The translations under genes and the position numbers were made by a program. From Pseudonocardia kunmingensis (GTDB lineage Bacteria; Actinomycetota; Actinomycetes; Mycobacteriales; Pseudonocardiaceae): a stretch of 64,000 nt of DNA. Numbering within the stretch: position 1 is the stretch's first letter; each line of letters begins with the position of its first letter. Location of the stretch: the NCBI RefSeq assembly GCF_006716445.1, contig NZ_VFPA01000003.1, forward strand, positions 868,001-932,000. Direction: 5' to 3'. Of the stretch, positions 58,286 to 64,000 are shown in pieces. Below the pieces are notes generated by a model. It ran no database searches and was not told the DNA's origin. It was given only the letters and a program-made list of their open reading frames with translations.

Positions 58286-59803
58286 GTGGCCGAGTTCGTC
58301 GGTGCCATCGACCAGGGCACGACCAGTACCCGATTCATGATCTTCGACCACTCCGGCAACGAGGTGGGCCGCCACCAGCTGGAGCACGAGCAGATCCTCC
58401 CGCAGGCCGGCTGGGTGGAGCACAACCCGGTCGAGATCTGGGAGCGCACCACGTCGGTGGTCCAGAGCGCGCTCAACCGCACGAACCTCTCGGCATCCGA
58501 CCTGTGCGCGCTGGGCATCACCAACCAGCGCGAGACCACCGTGGTGTGGGACCGCAGGACCGGGCGCCCGCTCTACAACGCCATCGTCTGGCAGGACACC
58601 CGCACCGACCGCATCGCCTCGGCGCTGGAGCGCGAGGGCAAGGGCGACGTCATCCGCCGCAAGGCCGGCCTGCCCCCGGCCACCTACTTCTCCGGCGGCA
58701 AGATCCAGTGGATCCTCGAGAACGTCGACGGGGCCCGCGAGGCGGCCGAGCGCGGTGACGCGATCTTCGGCAACACCGACACGTGGCTGCTGTGGAACCT
58801 CACCGGCGGCCGGGACGGCGGCGTGCACGTCACCGACCCGACCAACGCCAGCCGCACGATGCTGATGGACCTCGAGACCCTCGACTGGGACGACGAGCTG
58901 CTGGGCTTCTTCGGCATCCCGCGCTCGATGCTGCCCGAGATCCAGCCCAGCTCGAACCCGGCCGGCTACGGCACCACGCGCAGCAGCGGTCCGCTGGGGG
59001 GCGAGCTGCTGATCACCGGCGACCTCGGCGACCAGCAGGCCGCCACCGTCGGGCAGGTGTGCTTCGCCCCCGGCGAGGCGAAGAACACCTACGGCACCGG
59101 CAACTTCATGCTGCTCAACACCGGCACCGAGCTGGTGCGCTCGAACGCCGGGCTGCTGTCCACCGTCTGCTACAAGTTCGGCGACGAGCCGGTGGTGTAC
59201 GCGCTGGAAGGCTCGATCGCGGTCACCGGCTCGGCGGTGCAGTGGCTGCGCGACCAGCTGGGGATCATCTCCGGCGCCGCGCAGAGCGAGTCGCTGGCCC
59301 GCCAGGTGGAGGACAACGGCGGCGTCTACTTCGTGCCGGCGTTCTCCGGGCTCTTCGCCCCGTACTGGCGCTCGGACGCCCGCGGCGCGATCGTCGGGCT
59401 CTCGCGCTACAACACCAACGCCCACCTGGCCCGGGCCACGCTCGAGGCGATCTGCTACCAGAGCCGCGACGTCGCCGAGGCCATGGAGTCCGACTCCGGT
59501 GTGGCGCTGGACGTGCTCCGGGTCGACGGCGGTGTCACGGAGAACGAGCTCTGCATGCAGATCCAGGCCGACGTGCTCGGGGTGCCGGTGAGCCGGCCCG
59601 TCGTCGCGGAGACCACGGCGCTCGGCGCGGCGTACGCGGCCGGGCTCGCGGTCGGGTTCTGGAAGAACACCGACGAGCTGCGCACGAACTGGAACGAGTC
59701 GAAGCGCTGGGAGCCGCAGTGGAGTGACGAGCAGCGCACGACCGGGTACGAGCGCTGGAAGAAGGCCGTGACCAGGACGTTGGACTGGGTAGACGTCGAC
59801 TGA
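58286..59803 (+). CDS. glpK: Glycerol kinase, copy 2
   Basis: A 505-residue FGGY kinase: GAIDQGTTSTRFMIFDHSG, GITNQRETTVVWDRRTG, AIVWQDTRTD, AGLPPATYFSGGKIQWIL, NTYGTGNFMLLNTG, GSIAVTGSAVQWLRDQLG and RVDGGVTENELCMQIQADVLG. GTG start 30 bp after glpF. Being inside the facilitator-kinase-dehydrogenase operon, this is the probable main glycerol kinase; copy 1 lies on the other side of the regulator. Confidence 0.93.
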   Translation: MAEFVGAIDQGTTSTRFMIFDHSGNEVGRHQLEHEQILPQAGWVEHNPVEIWERTTSVVQSALNRTNLSASDLCALGITNQRETTVVWDRRTGRPLYNAIVWQDTRTDRIASALEREGKGDVIRRKAGLPPATYFSGGKIQWILENVDGAREAAERGDAIFGNTDTWLLWNLTGGRDGGVHVTDPTNASRTMLMDLETLDWDDELLGFFGIPRSMLPEIQPSSNPAGYGTTRSSGPLGGELLITGDLGDQQAATVGQVCFAPGEAKNTYGTGNFMLLNTGTELVRSNAGLLSTVCYKFGDEPVVYALEGSIAVTGSAVQWLRDQLGIISGAAQSESLARQVEDNGGVYFVPAFSGLFAPYWRSDARGAIVGLSRYNTNAHLARATLEAICYQSRDVAEAMESDSGVALDVLRVDGGVTENELCMQIQADVLGVPVSRPVVAETTALGAAYAAGLAVGFWKNTDELRTNWNESKRWEPQWSDEQRTTGYERWKKAVTRTLDWVDVD

Positions 59804-59843
59804 GGCCCGAAGTCCCGACGTCGTTTCGAAGGAAGGAACCACC

Positions 59844-61553
59844 ATGAGATCGGTCGCGCTCTCCCCCGAGGCCCGTGAGGCCGCATTGGAGGCCATGGGC
59901 TCGACCGAACTCGACGTGCTGGTCGTCGGGGGCGGGGTCGTGGGCAGCGGAGCCGCCCTCGACGCCGCCACCCGCGGCCTCACCGTCGGGCTCGTCGAGG
60001 CCCGCGACTTCGCCTCCGGCACCTCGAGCCGCTCCAGCAAGCTGATCCACGGCGGCCTGCGCTACCTGGAGATGCTGGACTTCCGGCTCGTCGCCGAGGC
60101 CCTCCAGGAGCGCGGCCTGCTGATCCAGACCCTCGCGCCGCACCTGGTGAAGCCGGTGCCGTTCCTCTACCCGCTCACCCACCGCTGGTGGGAGCGGTTC
60201 TACGCGGGCACCGGACTCGCCCTCTACGACACGCTGGGCCTGCTCTCCGGGCGGTCCCGCGGGGTGCCGGCGCACCGGCACCTCTCCCGCAGGGGCGCCC
60301 GCAGGGTCGTGCCGTCGCTGCGCAAGGACGCCCTGGTCGGAGCGCTGCTCTACTTCGACGCGCAGGTCGACGACGCCCGGCACACGATGTTCATCGCGCG
60401 CACGGCCGCCGCCTACGGCGCCCACGTGGCGTCCCGGGCGCGGGTCGTCGGGCTGCTGCGCGAGGGCGAGCGGGTCACCGGGGCGCAGGTCCACGACCTC
60501 GAGTCCGGGCGGACGTTCGACGTCCGCGCGCGCCAGGTCATCAACGCCACCGGCGTGTGGACCGACGAGACCCAGGGCCTGGTCGGCGAGCGCGGCCAGT
60601 TCCACGTCCGGGCGAGCAAGGGGATCCACCTGGTCGTCCCGCGCGACCGGATCCGCGGGGACGCCGGGATGATCCTGCGCACCGAGAAGTCGGTGCTGTT
60701 CGTCATCCCGTGGGGCCGGCACTGGATCATCGGCACCACCGACACCGACTGGAAGCTGGGGCTCGCCCACCCGGCGGCCAGCGCGGCCGACATCGAGTAC
60801 CTGCTCGACCACGTCAACCAGGTCCTCGAGCAGCCGCTCACCCACGAGGACGTCGAGGGCGTCTACGCCGGGCTGCGGCCCCTGCTGTCGGGCGAGTCGG
60901 AGTCGACCTCCAAGCTCTCGCGCGAGCACGCCGTGGCGCACACCGTGCCGGGCCTGGTGGTCGTGGCCGGTGGGAAGTACACGACGTACCGGGTGATGGC
61001 CAAGGACGCCGTGGACGCCGCGGTGCACGGCCTGCACATCAAGGTGCCGCCCTCGGTCACGGAGAACGTGCCGCTGCTCGGCGCGGAGGGCTTCGAGGCG
61101 CTGAAGAACTCCGCACCGCTGCTCGCCGACCGCTACGGCCTGCACGAGCAGCGCATCCTCAACCTGCTGGGCCGTTACGGGTCGCTGATCCACGAGGTGC
61201 TGGCGCTGGTCGTCGAGGACCCGGGTCTCGGCGAGCCGCTGACGGGCGCGCCGGACCACCTGCGCGCCGAGGTCGTCTACGCCGCCTCCCACGAGGGCGC
61301 GCGGCACCTCGACGACGTCCTCGCCCGCCGCACCCGCATCTCGATCGAGACGTTCGACCGGGGTATCGGCGCCGTGGAGGAGGTCGCGCGCCTGGTCGCG
61401 CCGGTGCTGGGCTGGAGCGACGAGCAGGTCGAGCGGGAGGTGGAGCACTACCGCAAGCGCGTGGAGGCCGAGCGGGAGAGCCAGAAGATGCCCGACGACG
61501 AGACCGCCGACTCCGCCCGGATGGGCGCCCCGGAGGTCGTGCCCGTGGTCTGA
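59844..61553 (+). CDS. glpD: Glycerol-3-phosphate dehydrogenase (FAD, aerobic)
   Basis: A 569-residue membrane-associated flavoprotein oxidising glycerol 3-phosphate to dihydroxyacetone phosphate and feeding menaquinone. FAD motif VLVVGGGVVGSGAALDAATRG, ASGTSSRSSKLIHGGLRYLE (family signature), VINATGVWTDET, IPWGRHWIIGTTDTDW and a C-terminal helical domain. GAAGGAAGG precedes the ATG. Last gene of the operon; array D starts 12 bp after its stop. Confidence 0.93.
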   Translation: MRSVALSPEAREAALEAMGSTELDVLVVGGGVVGSGAALDAATRGLTVGLVEARDFASGTSSRSSKLIHGGLRYLEMLDFRLVAEALQERGLLIQTLAPHLVKPVPFLYPLTHRWWERFYAGTGLALYDTLGLLSGRSRGVPAHRHLSRRGARRVVPSLRKDALVGALLYFDAQVDDARHTMFIARTAAAYGAHVASRARVVGLLREGERVTGAQVHDLESGRTFDVRARQVINATGVWTDETQGLVGERGQFHVRASKGIHLVVPRDRIRGDAGMILRTEKSVLFVIPWGRHWIIGTTDTDWKLGLAHPAASAADIEYLLDHVNQVLEQPLTHEDVEGVYAGLRPLLSGESESTSKLSREHAVAHTVPGLVVVAGGKYTTYRVMAKDAVDAAVHGLHIKVPPSVTENVPLLGAEGFEALKNSAPLLADRYGLHEQRILNLLGRYGSLIHEVLALVVEDPGLGEPLTGAPDHLRAEVVYAASHEGARHLDDVLARRTRISIETFDRGIGAVEEVARLVAPVLGWSDEQVEREVEHYRKRVEAERESQKMPDDETADSARMGAPEVVPVV

Positions 61554-61564
61554 CCCCCACCCGC

Positions 61565-61625
61565 GAGTCTCCCGTCCCGACAGCGCGAGTCTCCCGTTCG
61601 GACAGGGCGAAAGTCGCGTTCCGAC
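61565..61625. repeat. 22-bp-period GAGTC array D (2-3 forward units)
   Basis: GAGTCTCCC cores at 61565 and 61587 (22 bp apart), then a degenerate GAAAGTCGCG unit at 61609. Unit text GAGTCTCCCGTCCCGACAGC is the same as in array B. Only one orientation is present here. Immediately downstream of glpD. Confidence 0.85.
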
Positions 61626-61731
61626 ACGCCGTGGGACGTACTCGGGCCGCGCTCGAGTACGTCGAGACGCGCACACTCCTCGAGCGGGCGGACGGATCCG
61701 CGCGCCGCGCGCGGCTCCTAGCGTCCCGGGC

Positions 61732-62250
61732 ATGCTCACGCATCGGGTCGCGCTCACGGTGTCGACGGTCTACGCCTGGATCGCGGTGGTCGGGTTCGGC
61801 GGCATCCTCGTCGAGACCGTCGTCATCTACCCCAACGTCTTCCACGACGCCCCGGCATCGCTCGTGGAGTCGATGGAGTTCTTCGTCGTGACCGGCCCCG
61901 CCGACCTGTTCCCGCCACTGGGCGCGCTCACGGTGGCCGCCGCCGTCGCCACGCTGGTGCTGGTGCGGCGGCACCGCGCCGCCCGGTGGTGGATCGCGGC
62001 GAGCCTCGCGTCCCTGGTGCTCGGCGAGTTCCTGTTCTCCGCGCTCTACTTCTGGCCGCGCAACGACATCATGTTCTCCGAGGGGCCGGCGGTGCACTCC
62101 GTCGAGTTCCTCCGCCGGACCGCTGTCGAGTTCGAGACCGGCCACCGGCTGCGCCTGGCGATGAGCGGCGTGACCGCGGGTCTCGCGTTCACCGGCCTGC
62201 TCCGGTTACACCGGGAGCTCAGTCCTCGTCCCACACCGCCAGCAGGCTGA
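61732..62250 (+). CDS. Four-helix membrane protein, DUF1772-like
   Basis: A 172-residue membrane protein with helices at about 8-30 (LTVSTVYAWIAVVGFGGILVET), 55-78 (ADLFPPLGALTVAAAVATLVLV), 86-108 (WIAASLASLVLGEFLFSALYF) and 145-160. The spacing and FWPRN/FxxGxRLR elements recall anthrone-oxygenase-like DUF1772 proteins, but I am not certain. TAGCGT followed after 7 nt by the ATG indicates a leaderless promoter. The 3' end overlaps the next, convergent gene by 32 bp. Confidence 0.65.
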   Translation: MLTHRVALTVSTVYAWIAVVGFGGILVETVVIYPNVFHDAPASLVESMEFFVVTGPADLFPPLGALTVAAAVATLVLVRRHRAARWWIAASLASLVLGEFLFSALYFWPRNDIMFSEGPAVHSVEFLRRTAVEFETGHRLRLAMSGVTAGLAFTGLLRLHRELSPRPTPPAG

Positions 62251-62659
62251 CCAGCACGAAGACCGCCACCTCGCGCGGGAGGCCGGGCAGGTCGGCCTCC
62301 GCCTCGCCGAACCAGGCGCTGGTGCGCCGCACCGCCCCGACCGGCTCGCCGTCGCGCACCAGCACCTGGTCGCGGCGGAACGGCGAGGGGCGCTCGAAGG
62401 TGTGGGTCACCCCGCCGGTCTCGAGCGTCCAGGCCAGCCGGCCCACGCCGTCGGCGAGCGCCACGAGGGCGCCGGTCTCGTCGCGCAGGCGGTACCGCCG
62501 GCCCGTCCAGCCGCCGCGGGCCACGTCGTAGCGGTGCCCGTCCAGCTCGAAGGTCCCCCCACCGATGAACGCCGACGGCTTCCACGTGCAGACCGGCGCG
62601 TCGTCGCACGTGATGTCGTACCGGGTGCTCAGCAGCCCGGTCCGCGATGCCCTCAGCAC
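62219..62659 (-). CDS. Hypothetical beta-rich protein
   Basis: A 146-residue protein made mostly of alternating short strands (STRYDITCDDAPVCTWKPSAFIGGGTFELDGHRYDVARGGWTGRRYRLRDETGALVALADG), a pattern seen in LURP/tubby-like scramblase-related barrels; this is a fold guess only. C-terminal hydrophobic helix REVAVFVLVSLLAVW could anchor it. Convergent overlap of 32 bp with the membrane-protein gene and a divergent neighbour upstream. Confidence 0.6.
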   Translation of the reverse strand: MLRASRTGLLSTRYDITCDDAPVCTWKPSAFIGGGTFELDGHRYDVARGGWTGRRYRLRDETGALVALADGVGRLAWTLETGGVTHTFERPSPFRRDQVLVRDGEPVGAVRRTSAWFGEAEADLPGLPREVAVFVLVSLLAVWDED

Positions 62660-62714
62660 CCGATCAGCCCACCACCCCGCCGGGCCGACCGCCAGAGGGG
62701 GTTAGCGTGGTGTG

Positions 62715-63710
62715 GTGCCGGACCTGATCTCCCTCGACCACATCGCCGCGGCGGCCGACCGCATCGCCGGCCACGTGCTGCACACCCCGACCGTGCCCAG
62801 TCCCGGCCTCGGCGCGCACCTCGGCGTGCCCGTGACCTGCAAGCTGGAACTGCTGCAGCGCACCGGCTCGTTCAAGCCGCGCGGCGCGGTGCACAAGCTG
62901 CTCGGCCTCACCGACGCCGAGCGCGCGGCGGGCGTGGTGGGTGTCAGCGGCGGCAACCACGGCGTCGCGCTCGCCGACGCCGCGAGCACCCTGGGTGTCG
63001 CCGCCACGATCGTCATGCCCGAGGCCGCGCCGCAGCGGTCGGTCGCGGCCGCCCGGGCGGCGGGTGCCGAGGTGCGGCTCACCCCGGACATGGCCGGTGC
63101 CTTCGCCCTGCTCGACGAGCTGGTGGCCGCCGGCCGCACGCTCGTGCACCCGTTCGACGACCCGGTCGTGATCGCCGGGCAGGGCACGGTCGGGCTGGAG
63201 CTGGCCGCCGACGCCCCCGACGTCACCGACGTGCTGGTCAGCATCGGCGGCGGCGGGCTGATCGCGGGTGTCGCCGCGGCCGTGCGCGCCTGCCGCCCGG
63301 ACGTGCGCGTGTGGGGCGTCGAGACCGAGGGCGCCGACGCGATGTCGCGGGCGCTCGCCGCGGGTGCGCCGGTGCCGACCACCCCGAGCTCGATCGTCAC
63401 GACGCTCAGCGCCCCACGGGTCTCCGAGCTCACCCTCGCGCACGTCGCCGAGCTGGTGGAGGACGTCATCGTCGTCCCCGACGGCGACGCCGTGCGCGGC
63501 AGCCTCACCCTCGCCGAGGAGGCGAAGGTGTGGGCCGAGCCCGCCGCGGGCTGCCTCGTGCCTGCCGCGCACCAGGTCCTCGATCGCGTCGGACCGGACG
63601 CGCGGCTCGGGCTGGTGCTGTGCGGCGGGAACGTGACCGCCACCGACGTCGCGGGGTGGGTCCAGCGGTTCGCGGCGACGCCGTTCCCGGCGCGGGTGCC
63701 GGTGGGCTGA
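62715..63710 (+). CDS. Threonine dehydratase-like PLP enzyme
   Basis: A 331-residue fold-type II PLP enzyme. PLP lysine in RTGSFKPRGAVHKLLGL, the asparagine loop VSGGNHGVALADAA, Gly-rich phosphate loop SIGGGGLIAGVAAAV, and the C-terminal VLCGGNVT. No ACT-like regulatory domain, so it resembles catabolic threonine/serine dehydratases or serine racemases. GTG at 62715 is preferred to 62712 because TAGCGT at 62703-62708 lies 6 nt upstream, again suggesting a leaderless message. Confidence 0.85.
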   Translation: MPDLISLDHIAAAADRIAGHVLHTPTVPSPGLGAHLGVPVTCKLELLQRTGSFKPRGAVHKLLGLTDAERAAGVVGVSGGNHGVALADAASTLGVAATIVMPEAAPQRSVAAARAAGAEVRLTPDMAGAFALLDELVAAGRTLVHPFDDPVVIAGQGTVGLELAADAPDVTDVLVSIGGGGLIAGVAAAVRACRPDVRVWGVETEGADAMSRALAAGAPVPTTPSSIVTTLSAPRVSELTLAHVAELVEDVIVVPDGDAVRGSLTLAEEAKVWAEPAAGCLVPAAHQVLDRVGPDARLGLVLCGGNVTATDVAGWVQRFAATPFPARVPVG

Positions 63711-63758
63711 CCCCGCGCCGGCGGGACTGCCCGACCGCCTGCCCGCGTTGTGCCTGGC

Positions 63759-64000
63759 GTGGAGACGCGGGTCGTGGTGATCGGGGCCGGGCAGGCGGGG
63801 CTGTCGGCCGGGTACGGGCTGCGCCGGGCCGGGCTCGCGCCGGGTCCCGGGTTCGTCGTGCTCGACGGCGAGGACGGGCCCGGCGGCGCGTGGCGGCACC
63901 GCTGGCGGACGCTGCGCGTCGACCGCGCCCACCGCATCGCGAGCCTTCCCGGGCTGCCGTTCGAGCCCGCCGACACCACGCGGCCCGCCGCGGAGATCGT
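63759..64000 (+). CDS. Flavin-containing monooxygenase-like protein, N-terminal part (runs off window)
   Basis: From GTG 63759 the frame is open to the window end: VETRVVVIGAGQAGLSAGYGLRRAG holds the FAD Rossmann motif GAGQAG, then VVLDGEDGPGGAWRHRWRTLRVDRAHRIASLPGLPFEP, the GGxWRxRWxxLR pattern of YUCCA/FMO-like NAD(P)/FAD oxidoreductases. About 80 residues are visible; the rest lies outside. Separate from the dehydratase by 48 bp. Confidence 0.8.
   Translation, partial: METRVVVIGAGQAGLSAGYGLRRAGLAPGPGFVVLDGEDGPGGAWRHRWRTLRVDRAHRIASLPGLPFEPADTTRPAAEI

Overview
The window is very GC-rich (roughly 73-75%) with GTG starts, short intergenic gaps, GTGA/ATGA stop-start overlaps and many leaderless-looking promoters (TANNNT, then about 7 nt, then the start codon). 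Gene content (menaquinone MenC, F420-type luciferase-like oxidoreductase, SCO6745-family protein, MMPL exporter, sucrase/ferredoxin-like protein, cytochrome P450, Baeyer-Villiger type monooxygenase, DEDDh oligoribonuclease) points to a chromosomal segment of a high-GC actinobacterium. Pseudonocardiaceae, perhaps Pseudonocardia, is my best guess; this is inference, not a database match.

Layout. 1-5.2 kb: reverse-strand genes for an acyl/malonyl-CoA synthetase coupled to a GlcD-like FAD oxidase, a renalase-like flavoprotein and menC. 5.2-9.6 kb: a Baeyer-Villiger-like monooxygenase divergent from its TetR regulator over three tandem operator-like palindromes, a siderophore-interacting reductase and a DUF2461 protein. 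9.7-17.7 kb: a two-component system followed by two GT39 (ArnT/YkcB-like) membrane glycosyltransferases flanking a GT2-GtrA fusion, a probable cell-envelope glycosylation locus. 17.8-25.6 kb: a second adenylate-forming enzyme with an odd insertion, an iron-box-preceded sucrase/ferredoxin-like protein, two bacterial PH-domain membrane proteins, a HerA/DUF853 ATPase, a MarR/membrane-protein pair and orn. 25.7-26.5 kb: tRNA-His and tRNA-Lys, a strong terminator and a 4 x 110-bp tandem repeat. 26.5-38.7 kb: an accessory-like mosaic (frameshifted luciferase-like gene, RibD/DHFR-like protein, MocR regulator, PEP-mutase-like enzyme, macrolide-type glycosyltransferase, TetR/SDR/MMPL unit, cupin, SnoaL-like protein, PadR), with a scar made of fragments of two neighbouring genes. 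38.7-41.5 kb: a CUT2 sugar ABC transporter. 41.7-48.5 kb: ABM monooxygenase, TerC, SCO6745-like protein, a 3 x 24-residue acidic repeat peptide overlapping a JmjC/cupin oxygenase, App1-like phosphatase, and a HAD phosphatase coupled to LysR. 48.6-55.0 kb: M20 hydrolase, MHS/MFS transporter, GntP permease, FCD-GntR regulator and P450. 55-61.6 kb: a glycerol locus with IclR regulator, glpF, glpD and two glycerol kinase genes. 61.7-64 kb: small membrane protein, unknown protein, threonine-dehydratase-like enzyme and the start of a flavin monooxygenase.

The least explained content is non-coding or peptide-level: (i) four arrays of a 22-bp-period repeat with a GAGTC/GACTC core that switch strand within an array and start within about 40 bp of a stop codon; (ii) a dispersed 49-bp near-perfect palindrome in three copies; (iii) twin 80-nt elements after the histidine kinase; (iv) a triple-palindrome insertion carried in frame inside an adenylate-forming enzyme; and (v) the repeat peptide/JmjC oxygenase pair, which resembles a substrate/modifying-enzyme (RiPP-like) arrangement. 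Functions proposed for these are inferences.
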